Below are positions 1 through 10,963 of a DNA stretch of 64,000 nt, in pieces. A model generated the notes under the pieces. The model saw only the letters and a list, made by a program, of their open reading frames with translations. It did no database searches and had not been told where the DNA came from. The DNA is taken from NCBI RefSeq assembly GCF_030272615.1, contig NC_081409.1, positions 650,226,468-650,290,467 on the forward strand. Reading direction: 5' to 3'. The first letter of the stretch is position 1. Every line of letters starts with the position of its first letter. The stretch comes from Cryptomeria japonica (lineage: Eukaryota > Streptophyta > Pinopsida > Cupressales > Cupressaceae). A program made the position numbers and the translations under genes.

Positions 1-2879
1 TATTGATGGCAAGCTCAAGGCTCATGATGTGTACTATGTGGAAGGACTAAAGCATAGCCTGTTGAGTGTAAGTCAGATGTGTGACAAAGGGTACAAGTTT
101 ACATTTGACTCTACCGGTTGTCAAATAAGAAAGAAGAGTACCAGTCAGGGTGTGGCATAAGGAAAGAGGATAGATGGTAATGTCTACAATCTAAAGGAAT
201 GCTATGAGTTCTAATGCATGATAGGACAAGTTGATGAACGCTGGTTGTGGCATTGGAGATTAGGCCATGTGAACTTTGATAATATGGTTAAGATAAGCAA
301 GAACTGGTGTGTGAGAAACATACCTCAGATCATAAAACCGGCAAGCACATTCTGTGATGAATGTATCAAAGATAAGCAAGCAAAGGTCAGCTTTAAAACA
401 AAGGAATATAACACCTCAAGACCTTTAGAGTTGATAGATACAAACTTATGTGGGCCAACGAGGACAAGAGCATTGGTCAGTGAAAGGTATTTCATGTTGC
501 TCATAGATGATTACTCAAGAATGACTTGGGTAACCTTCCTGCATGATAAGTCACAAGCATTTGAGAGATTCAAGATTTTCAGAAAGATGGTAGAAAATGA
601 AAGTGGGTACCAGGTAAAATGCTTAAGATGAGACCAAGGTGGAGAATTTTCTTCCAATGTGTTTGTTGACTACTATGAGAGACATGGAATCTGAAGACAG
701 TATTCAGTTGCAAGGACACCTCAACAAAATGGGGTGGTAGAGAGGAAAAATAGAACAATGAAGGAGATGGCTAGGACAATGTTAAATGAGGCCAACATAC
801 TGAATATATACTAGAACGAAGCATTTCATACTGTAGTCTACACATTAAACCAGGTACAATTAAGAGTGAATAGTAGAATGACTCCCAATAAGTTATGGAA
901 TGAAAGGAAACCATCACTCAAGAACTTCAAAGTGTTTGGAAGTAAGTGTTTCATCAAGAGAGATGCTGATGGATTAGGAAGTTTTGATTCCAGGAGTGAT
1001 GAAGGAATTTTCTTGGGATACAAAACCAACAACAAAGCCTACAAATGTTACAATAAGAGATTAAGAAAGGTGGTTGAGAGTGTGAATGTGAGAATAAATG
1101 AAGACTCACATAGAGGAAAATCTGCACCGACAACTTACATTGATGATTCAGATGTTAAATATGATAAACAATCTAGCAATGGACCGGTAGAAGATGCACC
1201 AAACAAGATCCCCAACTAGTATGTGCAAAAGAATGATCCGAAAGAACAAATCATAGGAGATAGGAATGAAGGTGTGCAGACCAGAAGGAGATTAGCCCAG
1301 GAAAGTGAGCACATAAATTTCTGCCTCATGATTGAGGTAGAGCCCAAAACTTTTGATAATGCTAGCAAAAGTGTGAAGTGGGTAGATGCCATGGATGAAA
1401 AAATGAGACAAATTGAGAAAAATAAGACCTGGGAACTTGTTCCTAGACCAACAAACAAGAATGTCATAGGTAACAAATGGGCCTACCGGAACAAGATGAA
1501 TGAAGAAGGTAAAATAGTTCAGCATAAAGCAGGGTTAGTTTGCAAAGGGTATGCTCAAGTGGAAGGTATTGATTTTGAAGAAACCTTCGCACCAGTTGCT
1601 AGGCTAGAGGCAACGAGAATGTTTTTTAGCCTTCTCAGCCTATAAGGGATATAAAGTGTATCAGATGGATGTAAAATCTTCTTTTCTCAACGGTAATCTT
1701 GAAGAAGAGGTGTATATGGAACAACCAGAAGGGTACTTGTTGTATGAAGATGAGAGATTTGTATGTCGATTGAAGAAAGCCTTGTATGGCTTGAAGCAGG
1801 CTCCCAAAGCATGGTATTCCCAGTTAGATAAATACTGGAAGGAACAAGGATTCCAGAAAAGGAATGTAGACAACAACTTGTATGTCAAGGTAAATGGAGA
1901 TCATATGCTTATAGTTGTTGTATATGTGGATGATATTATCTTTGGTGGAGACAAGGACATCATGTGCAAAGAATTTGCAGATCAAATGAAGAAAAAATTT
2001 GAGATGCCCATGCTGGGTGAGTTGTCCTATTTTCTTGGTTTGCAGATATCATAGCAGGAGAAAGGAATTTTCATCTCCGAAACCAAGTATGTTAAAGACA
2101 TGTTGAAGAAATTTCAGATGAAGGACAGAAAACCAATCAGTATTCCCATGGTTACCGGTTGTAAGCTGGGCAAACTACATGAGTCACCAAAAGTTGAGCA
2201 AACATTGTATAGGTCTATGATTGGTAGTCTGTTATATCTAACAGCATCTAGACTAGACATTGTACAAGTTGTTTGAATGGTAACAAGATTCCAAGCTGCT
2301 CCTAAACAAACTCACTTAAATGCAGTCAGGAGAATCTTCAGGTATCTGCAAGGAACTATCAGTTATGGCCTATGGTATCTAAAAAAAGGAGACTTTTCTT
2401 TGCATGCTTATACTAATGTAGATTGGGTAGGAGGTATAGATGACCGGAAAAGTACAAGTGGAGGTGCTTTCTACTTAGGAGACCGGTTATTATCATGGCA
2501 TAACAAGAAGCAAGATTCAGTGTCATTATCTACTGCTGAGGCAAAGTATATGGCAGCTGCTACATGTTGTTCAAAGGTTTTATGGATGAAGAAGACACTA
2601 AAATACATACAAGTAGAGATACGAGAACCTATTCCAATCCGATGTGATAACTCAAGTGCAATCAACATCTCCAAGAATCTAATAATGCACTCAAGAACAA
2701 AACACATTGCAATCAAGTATCACTTCTTGAGGGAGAAGGTAGGAGACAAGGAGGTCATAGTAGAATATGTTCCAACTGGTGAGCAAATTGCTGACATATT
2801 TACCAAGCCACTTCCTTTGGGCCCATTTGAGTACTTGAGACAAAAGATGGGAGTTGTCCCACCATCAAGCAATACTTAA
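1..2879 (+). pseudogene. copia pol remnant: GAG-pre-integrase, integrase, RT, RNase H
   Basis: Polyprotein for cDNA synthesis and integration, broken. In order: GAG-pre-integrase region and zinc-binding site (WLWHWRLGHVNF near 235-280, then CDECIKDK near 352-375); integrase core with TNLCG, IDDYSRMTW and NGVVERKNRT carrying the D,D,E positions (about 445-760); RT with [24 protein letters not shown] and the catalytic YVDD at about 1924-1935 (about 1400-2050); RNase H with YLQGT, DDRKSTSGGAF, LSTAEAKYMA and a C-terminus IADIFTKPL (2277-2879). In-frame stops occur near 158, 211, 629, 692, 812, 1217, 2052 and 2274, and the frame shifts near 1640. The stop at 2877-2879 looks like the native pol end. 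Clearly a dead copy. Confidence 0.93.
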
Positions 2880-3097
2880 ATGCATAAGAAGATGCATGAT
2901 TCAAGGAGAGATAACTATTGTAATTATCTTATAACTCTAAAATCATGAACCATGGACACGGGGGGAGAGTGTGTCTTAACCGGATGAAGCGAAGGGAGAG
3001 ATTATTGGTGTCAGACTAAGGTTCCCTTTGCCATTGTTGTCAAAGGGGGAGAGAAAGTGGAAAAGAAAATATTGACATCAATGCCAAAGGGGGAGAT
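2880..3097 (+). other. 3' untranslated region and polypurine tract
   Basis: Non-coding G-rich stretch with repeated GGGGGAGA blocks. The tract AAAGGGGGAGAT at 3086-3097 directly precedes the LTR and is the plus-strand primer site. The same tract is found before every copia 3' LTR in this window. Confidence 0.85.
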
Positions 3098-4531
3098 TGT
3101 TGGCACTGAGTTGTCATTGATGTCAACTAGTATTGCAGGCTACCACTAAAGGTATGTCACCCGGTATAAAGAAGATTGAACCGGTATGGTGGAAAACAAA
3201 TAGGTATTGAGAATATTAACATGAAGGCTTGTCAACTGGTATGGTGGAAGATAAATAGGTATTGAGACTAGCAATGACTTCACCAGTATGAGGTGAGATG
3301 CATGTATGTGTTAGCATGTTGAGTGACAACCGGTAGAGCATAAACCGGTTTGAAGAATGGCTGCCTGTTTTTGATGAAGAGGCAGAATGTTAAAACAATC
3401 ACAAACCACCGGAGGTGAAGATGTGCTACCGGTATAGTGTAAACTACCAGTTAGCAAAAGGAGAAGCTCTCACCGGTAAGGGCTTGTGCCGGTATGAGTT
3501 TGTTGAATGTTCATGTATAAATCGACCTTGTGTCGGTGAGCTGAGTGTATCACCAATGTGATGCTATGTGGAGTTGAGGTGGCAAGTATGCAAAGGTTGG
3601 TGAAGTTTCCATCGAAATGGTTATTGGAACAGTCAGTCGACATTAATGAAACATCCACAAATCACAGGTCCATAACAGATTGATGCGGCTCAAGGAAGAT
3701 GACAGAGAAAGATCAAGGAGTTGTGAGCACCTGGATCAAAGAAAAGAAATCAGATTGCAAGAGGACCTCGAGAAGGAAATAGCTGGGTCATAAACGATTC
3801 GACAGTTTTCAAGGCCGAAAATCATGGTCAAGATTGCTACCTTTAGCAAATATACATTGGATGATGGAAAACGCATACTGATGCATTCCTCCAATGCAGG
3901 TAATTGATCCAAGATAAATTGGACCAGATCGAATGTAGATTTGGTCGAGACAAGGAAACCCTAACTGCTCCTAGTTTGAATTTGACTTTTGGCGAGAAAG
4001 CTCAAGATTAAATATGATGACTTCAGACTGCGATTGTTGCTGCTAAAGAGTGAAGGCAAGTGTGAAACTATTGTCTGAGAGCCGAAGAGATAAACACTTG
4101 AAATGTTTATGAGAAAGGACTGTACTGGTAAGGAGAAGCAATGTAAACCGATGTTAAGGAACAAACTGGCAGAGTTAGCATAGGATGCAGAGGTGAAAAT
4201 TAGGAGTTGGTGCTCATTGGGTTAGTGCCCTAAAATTGTAATCAAATCTTTTACATTGTGAGGCTTAGATAGGAGTAGAAGATCTCCAGCAACTATTCTC
4301 ACCGAGGTTTTTCCTACATTGGATTTTCCTTGTATATCTAGTGTTGTGTGATGCATTCTTGTGTATGAGTTATGTTGATGTTATAGCGAATCATTTCACA
4401 CACTTAGTTTGTAGTGTTTGAGCAACCGGTTTGTACTTAGTTTGTTTTTATATGTTACCGGTATACCCCTATTGAGGAAAGTGTTTAAATCATTGATTCA
4501 CCCCCCTCTCAATGATCCATTGTATCCAACA
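3098..4531 (+). repeat. 3' LTR of the + copia element
   Basis: Starts TGTTGGCA immediately after the polypurine tract and ends ATCCAACA, length 1434 bp. It carries the module seen in all copia LTRs here: a GAGGTTTTTCC ... GGATTTTCC stretch around 4303-4332 and GATTCACCCCCCTCTCA near the 3' end (about 4495-4511). The hexamer ACCGGT recurs many times. Small ORFs inside have no protein signature and are ignored. No second LTR is in the window to date it. Confidence 0.9.
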
Positions 4532-4608
4532 GTTCATTCAAGCCTAGGAATATCTCTCCAAAAGATAGCTCTAGATGAACTGGATGAACTTGAACTGTTA
4601 GTCGCCAT
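4532..4608 (-). pseudogene. 5' end of copia gag
   Basis: ATG at 4608 lies 45 bp after the primer site and opens a serine-rich start (MATNSSSSSSS...) followed by FWRDIPRLE, the kind of leader that precedes the gag UBN2-type region. It is cut after about 24 codons at 4532 by the LTR end of the + element. The function (capsid) is inferred from position only. Confidence 0.6.
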
Positions 4609-4652
4609 AGGATCTTCCTCAAGCAGTTAAGCTTTTTGCAGAGAGCACCAAA

Positions 4653-4664
4653 GCTCTGATACCA
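4653..4664 (-). promoter_or_regulatory. primer binding site (tRNA-iMet type)
   Basis: On the minus strand TGGTATCAGAGC, two bases after the LTR end ...CCTAACA. This is the standard plant copia minus-strand primer site complementary to the 3' end of initiator methionine tRNA. Confidence 0.88.
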
Positions 4665-4666
4665 AT

Positions 4667-6646
4667 TGTTAGGAAGTTCAAATAACCAGAAGACAACTGA
4701 GAGGGGGGGGTGAATCAATTGTCATAGATTACCAAAACATTTAGCAATTAAAACTTTAATACTGGAACCCAAAACATTAATATAAGAATGCTTAAACCAA
4801 ATACCAGAATAGCAGTTAAACCAATTACACATAAACAATAATTAGAGAATAAATACCATTCACATGACACCAAGATTCATACGTGGAAAACCCGGTAAAG
4901 GGAAAAACCACAGTGGGAAGCCTACCCACAGTCAAATAATAGTCTTCTGCAGTAAGTATGTGAATAACAATTGAAAGGTCTGCACTTACAGGAAGACCAA
5001 CAGCCTAGAGCGCACTGCTCATCACAAAAGGAGTCTCACTGACTACATAGAAATCCAAACTATAATCCGAAAGAATGAATGAATTGCAAAGATAACATCT
5101 CCTATGCCTGAGTACATTTCCAGTTAAGCTCAATACCGAAGGACTAAATCCTCTTACATAAACAATGATCGACCAAATCCTCTGCTTGAATGATATTACA
5201 TTATTCACACATTACATCCCTTTGATCATAACCATGATGATCTACAATGAGATCTGTTTATGGTAAAAATGGAAATAACAATATTGAAAGACTGAATAGA
5301 TTCAACCACAAAACCCTAGCCTAACAACAACAAAGATCCACCATAACATATGAAGATTACCTAAGACAGTGTAAATCAACAAAATCACAAAGATGATACC
5401 ATCACATGTCCAATAAGGTTTAGATCTTCATTCTTCCTATCTCCATTGATCTTGCTTGATATATTTTCTTTCAGATTTTATGTGTGCACAACAGCTCAAC
5501 AAAGAATGGAAATGTGGTTGCAAGTAGGCTTGATTGCATATGAAAGTTTGAATGCTAGTCCAAGAGGATTAGAATGTGTAGGAATGCTTAGGAGTTGAAT
5601 AGGGTTGATACTAAAGGAGAGTATCCTCTTATATAGAAGACAATGTAAGAAATGAAGGGATAAGATTAAGAGGCGTAAAAAATAGATGGTTGTCTAGGAT
5701 TAAAGGGTAGGTAAAAGAAATAAGAAAATAATAAGAGGGTAGGTAGTGTAGGAATTAAGAGATGAATGACATGTGTCATAGGTAGAAAAGGCTAATGAAT
5801 TAATTAAATAAATAAAAGTATTTATTTAATTTAAGAAAAATGATAATTTAAATAAATAAAAGTATTTATTTAAATGAGAAATAAGGCTAAAAGAGGATAG
5901 ATGAATTAATTAAATAAATAAAGATTTATTTAATTAATAGAAGAATTAGGCTTAAATAATTAAATAAATAAAATATTTATTTAATTAGAGAGGACAGTTT
6001 TAGGTGTCTAAAAGATCTTACATCATATATATACAAACCCTCGACCATAAATAAACAGGTCGGCCACGAGACAATAAACCAATTACATAATTACAAAACA
6101 TATCGGCCTAAGAGCAAACAAAGAATGTTCAACACATAAGACATCTCGGAAACACATCGAGAGGTCCAATCCATACGTTACATTAAGTTGGTCCATAACC
6201 TAGATCAACCAGGACCAAATATAAGTCCACGCACTAAAGCAATAATGCAAACCCGCCAAGTCTCGAACATGATCACCAACAACATCGTGAATCCATACCG
6301 AAAGCTGCACCAAAACCACTTATGCATATCATCAAAGATCTTCTTCAAAGCTCTGCCCGTGAAACCCTCGCCGATACCACAAACCAAACTTCCAAGCAAA
6401 CAAGATAGCATCCGTTCACCAGACCAAAACCAACTTACTGAATATGAACATGAGTATCAAGAATAAGCCAATTCCATAACCAAACTCTACTGGACCATAT
6501 CGGATCATGCCGGAACCAAACCAACCGGAAACCAATCATTCTATTCAAACCAGAAGGGTGTCGATAAAGCATCCAAAACAACTAGTATTGACATTAATGA
6601 CAAAACATCAATGCAACACATAATCAATTCCTCCAAATAGCCAACA
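4667..6646 (-). repeat. copia LTR (1980 bp), minus orientation
   Basis: On + it begins TGTTAGGAAG and ends AGCCAACA, so on the minus strand it runs TGTTGGCT...CCTAACA. It shows the GAGAGGGGGGGGTGAATCA signature near its U5 end (about 4699-4717), the GGAAAACCC...GGGAAAAACCACAGTGGG module at 4885-4920, and a leader with CTCTTATATAG at 5628-5638 that on the minus strand gives a TATA-like CTATATAAGAG. AT-rich repeats of the form AATAAATAAAAGTATTTATTTAA lie at 5780-5990. Small ORFs inside are not considered coding. Confidence 0.88.
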
Positions 6647-6962
6647 ATCTCCCCCTTTGGCATTGATGGCAACACTAGATATGAAAAACATCTAAGTACC
6701 AAGAAATGTCAAACAAGTCTGGAGCCCAATGGAAGACAACCAACAATCTCCCACATAAAGATATAGCAATGAAGTGCTGAAACAAAGACCAAACTCCCCC
6801 TGTGAATGATATCTCTGTAAAGCTCTGAATTACACATATATCTCTCCTAATGTATACAACTCCCTTTTTCTTTTTCACATCAATATCTCTCCCCCTTTGA
6901 CATCAATGCCAGAAATCTGACAAAAATATCAAAGCAAAATCATAAACCACTAAATCACAAAG
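6647..6962 (-). other. copia 3' internal remnant with polypurine tract
   Basis: Minus-strand CCAAAGGGGGAGAT (6647-6660) directly precedes the LTR at 6646. The rest is non-coding with two more GGGGGAGA-type blocks (6797, 6890), as in the 3' untranslated regions of the other copia elements. No pol sequence remains. Confidence 0.8.
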
Positions 6963-7212
6963 AAAACAAGATAGCATCCGATCACCAAACCAAAACCAAC
7001 TTACTAAAAATGAACATAAGTATCAAGAATAAGCCAATTCCATAACCAAACTCTACCAGAGCATAACGGATCATGTTAGAACAAAACCAACCAGAAACTA
7101 CTTATTCTACCGAGACCAGAAGGGTGCCTGTAAAGCATCCAAAATAGCTATTGTTGACATCAATGACAAAACATCAATGCAACACATAATCAATTCCTCC
7201 AAATGGCCAACA
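6963..7212 (-). repeat. copia LTR fragment, first 250 bp of LTR
   Basis: Matches 6398-6646 almost base for base, including the end AATTCCTCCAAATGGCCAACA (+ strand), so it is the U3 start of a second LTR of the same family. The remainder is missing. It ends exactly at the break in the gypsy ORF at 7213. Confidence 0.85.
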
Positions 7213-8091
7213 GTAAGAACTAACATTGTGAAAATGCAGTTGGAGATAACACTCATGCACTTTCAGCTATGCTGGTCTGCAACCCATGATTCCACTTGTA
7301 GGCAGACCATCAAATCCTCCCCTTCGTTTAAACATATAAATTACGTAGGAGCTCATGAAGAAGGATTGGGACTTTCTTTATTTTAAGTTTCTCAACTATT
7401 TGTGCAAGTAATGACTAATCAATCTAGCCCAATCAACTAGACCGTTTACATTTATGATCTCGCCTATATAAAAGAACATTCATGTTACAAAGTTCACACT
7501 ATGTATACATACCCTTACTCTACTCAGCATCTTTATCAGGTCCACATATTCCTGTTTGAACATAGAGATAGTGAGAGTCTTTGGCATTTTGGAGACATGT
7601 GGCCTAGGCTTCAGCAACCACTATTTATTGATCAAGTCAGCACACCTGGCAGGACCTGCGTCATACACTGCTTGAGCTCCACCAATAGTCCTGTATGTCA
7701 TGGAATGGTGTAAAGGAATTACAAAAGCTTCACTAATTCACTCTGAAGTAAATGTCGCCAGCAGCCTGCCATCTGACATTGAAATTGTCTTCCGCTTCGG
7801 ATTATAATGCTTTGCACACTCCAGAATCAAATCTAGACACTAAATAGCAGGAGGAAAACTAGCTGCCGCAACAATTCCGTCGTTGCCAAATTTGACAGCT
7901 ATTGGTGATGGACTATGTCCTGCCGTCTCGAACATTCTTGTCTTGAAGGCAAGCATATTGAATGTGCCCAAATTTGTATCACTGATTTCCTTACATCTGG
8001 AATTCATCTAGGAACTAGGAAGGAAGCCTTTCATCTCTGCGTTGATTAATGCTTTCCTGCAAAGGGTAGCCATCTTGCTTGATTTTGCCAT
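7213..8091 (-). pseudogene. LTR ORF, 3' LTR copy, truncated
   Basis: Second copy of the ORF described at 19668-22702. ATG at 8091, then a protein highly similar to the other copy (MFETAGHSPSP, DLILECAKHYNP, GGAQAVYDAG, WLPKPRPHVSKMPK, MFFYIGEI). It contains several in-frame stops, for example near 8009, and is cut at 7213 by the copia insertion after about 290 codons. Function unknown. Confidence 0.75.
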
Positions 8092-8204
8092 CCTGAAAAG
8101 CACCTTGGAAATGATGAAAAATTGACTAAGACCGACCTCTCTTCAATTCTGCAATTCTTCTGTCTCAAATTTTCCACGTCAGAAATGAGATGCCTCTCCA
8201 TGCT

Positions 8205-8210
8205 TATATA
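8205..8210 (-). promoter_or_regulatory. TATA box of the LTR ORF (3' LTR copy)
   Basis: TATATA about 115 bp before the ATG at 8091 on the minus strand; conserved in the other LTR at 22816-22821. Confidence 0.5.
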
Positions 8211-8739
8211 GAATTCCTCAAATCGTATTTCTAAGTTAGGAGCCATTAATTTGGCAACTGAATTTATTATGCGTCATACTTTCCTAATCTTTACGCCATG
8301 CAAATGAAACTTCCCTTGTAATTAAGTTCGAATTTGGAAGTTTCACTTAATGAACTAAGTTATGCGTCATACTTAGAATATTTCCTTTGCCAACTCATTA
8401 ACTATCCATTCTTTCAAATTTTTGAAGGGAAAATGGAAGATCTTCAAGATTCACTTGATTCTATATCCTAGCTTGACATTTTTTTCTACGGAGGAATTTT
8501 CCATGCTTCTTGTACATCCCCCTTTTTTAAGGGATCTTCCTAAAATTTAGGAACCGAGTCCATTAGATAGAGAAATCTCTCATGATTCCGAACCCATAAA
8601 AAAATCAAGATTTTGATAACATTCGGTGTCTAAAAATGGAAATTTCAAAAATTTCCTGAGGGGAGTTTTTGCTTCTCATTCCTCCTTGACCCTTGCATTT
8701 TCATGCCTTAGACAAATTTTTGAGTTTTCAAGCTTAAGA

Positions 8740-9440
8740 CATGGAATTCATGGTGAAATTCATCACTTCCTTGATTCTCCTTGAGGACTCTATTTTGGCG
8801 CCTACAATCTTCCTTGGGCGGCATTTTGGTGATGAGGAGGAATTCATGATCTCGCTTATCTTTCCTTGACCCTCCTTGTTTGGCACCCTCTATCATGCTA
8901 AGGCATAAATTTCATTGTTATTTGATTCTTGCATAACCCCTCCTTCCTAGCACCTTTATTCCTTCCAAGGCGCAATTTTGTACTTGCCATGGAATTCAAC
9001 ATTTCCTCCATTTTCCAAGGCACCTTGATTTTGGTGCCTTCCTCCAACCTAGGGCGCTATTTCACCCTTAGCATGGAATTCACTCTTTTTCCACCTCTCC
9101 ATGCACAACTCATTTTGGCGCCCTTCCTTGTGTCATGGCAGAATTTCTTCATAGGGGAGGAATTCATGATTTAGAGGATTTTCCTTCACTACCCCTCTTT
9201 AGCTCCCTCCCTAAGTGTTGGGTGGATTTTTGATGGTGGGGAGGAATTCACTATTTTTTCTTCCTTCCATGACACTTCAAATTTCGCGCCCTCCTGAGTG
9301 CTTGGGCGGATTTTGGCTATGGAGGAATCTGTGATTTTTATCCTTTCTCCATGAATATATCATTTTGGCACCCTCTCCTAGCTTTAGGCAGATTATGATC
9401 ACGAAGAAGGAATTCATGATTTCCATGCTTCTTCCGAATT
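8740..9440. repeat. degenerate ~80 bp tandem repeats in gypsy U3
   Basis: About eight diverged units. Each begins near TTTTGGCGCCCTCC, continues with a form of CTTGGGCGGATTTTG, then GGAGGAATTCATGATTT and a CTTTCC-rich spacer. Starts are at roughly 8794, 8880, 8945, 9030, 9112, 9198, 9278 and 9361. The same array is at about 23400-24080 in the other LTR. Small ORFs across the array are by-products of the repeats. Confidence 0.75.
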
Positions 9441-10139
9441 AGGCTACAATATATGGGTTTGATGTGATTTCCCGAACAGACAAATTTCTTGAGCTTTCCA
9501 CTTCAGGAATGGGATTTCAACACTTAGACATTTGTTGACTCTCTTTTTCTGCTTTCTGACTTTCCAGAATTAGAAGTAGTCGTGAATGCTTAGCCTTCAT
9601 CACTTCCCCTGAATGGTCCTGCCAAATAATGAACTTCCAAAAATAGAAACCTTCAGAGCGTTAGTGTTAGATCCCTATAATAATACACAGAATAACTTTC
9701 TATAAATAGAAATTTCTTAAAAATAGTAAGTTTGATTTTTGGCAAAATGACGATATTTTGAGAGACTGTAAAATCCCTAGAAAATAGGAACTTTCTAAAA
9801 ATAAAAAGTTACTCCATTTTGGCTCAAATTTTACTAGGAGGTTCCTTTAAGTATCCTGATTCCAGTTGTATGTTTAGTTTTTTCAAAACCCTAACAGAAA
9901 CCCCTAAAATCTAGGACTAAAGGCAAAACCCTTAAAATTGACGAAACAGGGCCTAGACTTCACCAAAATCACTCAAACGAAAACCAGACTTAATCAGTGC
10001 AACCCCTGAACACTTGCAGAGCAGAGAGACTGACAAGACTGCCACTAAAACCCGCAAACACCAAAACCAAATGACCAAGAGGGCCTAAAAGTAGGGGGTC
10101 CCCATCTAGGATGGGGTGATATATGATTAGGTCACAACA

Positions 10140-10963
10140 TCTGGTGACTATATAGATGAAGTATTAAAAAACACTTCAAGTATTGAGAAACAATTCAGGA
10201 TTTGAATCTAGAGTAAAATTCAGGTGCATGTATATCAATTCCATTTTAGGAGATCATCCAAAACTCTTAAAATTAGTTATGGCAGGCTAATGGTATCTAT
10301 ACTCCAAAAGCATATGGGGCATTGCCTCCCTGCCAGTTAAACATCCATATCCTCGACGAGGTTGTCTCTGGAACTCCATGAATATTGCTGCACTGTTGGT
10401 CGAGCATCCATAGCCTCGGTGGAGTTATCTGCATATTCCCAAAGCCAATATTTTGATACTTCTTTTGTTTTTTTTCTAATCTTTTCTTTTCTTTTGATAT
10501 TTCATTACCTTTTCGTCAATTCCTCTGGCTCATGAGCAGTGAAGCTTACAATGGGTTTGGAGATTCCAGTGGTGTTGAAGCAAGATGTAAAGTTTTCACC
10601 AACCATAACCTCTTCTAAAAAATCAGTATGACTCGAAGCAAAGGCCCCAATACTATGGAAAACATAACCGAAACAACATCACCACCCCACCTACAAACAA
10701 AGACTCCGAACACTTTAGGCCACCCAAAACCCTAGACCTAAGGAAAACCATGCGAGCGAACAAGCTCGAGGGAGACCGACACCAAAGGCCGCAAACCAAA
10801 ACCAAAACAAAACCCAAAGCAAATGAAGCAAAAAAACCAAAAGGGGAAAACCAAAAACCCACGGGGAAAAATCAACAAACAAACAAACAACACAACAAAC
10901 CAAAACACCAAAGGGAGACAAAACCTAGTCTAGTATAGTACAAAGCAGGCCTCAGAGGGAGAC
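10140..10963. other. gypsy 3' untranslated region
   Basis: No coding signal. It joins the pol stop at 10964 to the 3' LTR. On + it holds an A-rich run of AAACCAAAAC-type motifs (10790-10920). The last bases before the LTR on the minus strand (GTCACCAGA) are not polypurine, which is unexpected for a 3' LTR junction. Confidence 0.55.

Larger units (their letters stand above)
1..4531 (+). mobile_element. Ty1/copia LTR retrotransposon, 5' part outside window
   Basis: A + strand copia element entering from the left edge: integrase, reverse transcriptase and RNase H remains, then a polypurine tract and a complete 3' LTR. Domain order integrase before RT defines Ty1/copia. The element ends in CCAACA at 4531 and abuts, with opposite orientation, the gag start of another copia element, so it appears to have inserted there. 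The 5' LTR and gag lie outside the window and the target duplication cannot be tested. The LTR style matches that of the other copia elements here (primer site TGGTATCAGAGC family). It is decayed and not autonomous. Confidence 0.93.
4532..7212 (-). mobile_element. rearranged copia element: LTR fragment - 3' internal piece - LTR - primer site - gag start
   Basis: Read on the minus strand: LTR start fragment (7212-6963), a 316 bp internal piece ending in a polypurine tract (6962-6647), a complete LTR (6646-4667), primer site and gag start (4664-4532). The complete LTR is therefore flanked by internal sequence on both sides. This fits a tandem or recombined array, or an internal deletion of one element next to another copy. 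The right end abuts the gypsy LTR ORF at 7213; the uninterrupted gypsy copy near 21826-21832 reads straight through this point, so 7212/7213 is an insertion junction. Left end cut by the + element at 4531. Confidence 0.8.
7213..10139 (-). repeat. 3' LTR of giant gypsy element, truncated
   Basis: Colinear with 21826-24791: both start (minus strand) TGTTGTGACCTAATCA, share the GGGGACCC block, the array of degenerate repeats, a TATA box and the first part of the LTR ORF. The homology stops at 7213 where a copia LTR is inserted; the remaining ~3.4 kb of LTR would lie beyond the copia insertions, outside the window. Confidence 0.85.

Noticed and set aside
8929-9174. 81 codon frame in the gypsy LTR
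   Set aside because: Product of the ~80 bp tandem repeat array, no conserved start in the other LTR.
10653-10938. Overlapping frames on both strands next to the gypsy 3' end
   Set aside because: Low-complexity A-rich (T-rich on minus) DNA giving Phe/Leu- or Lys/Pro-rich chance frames.
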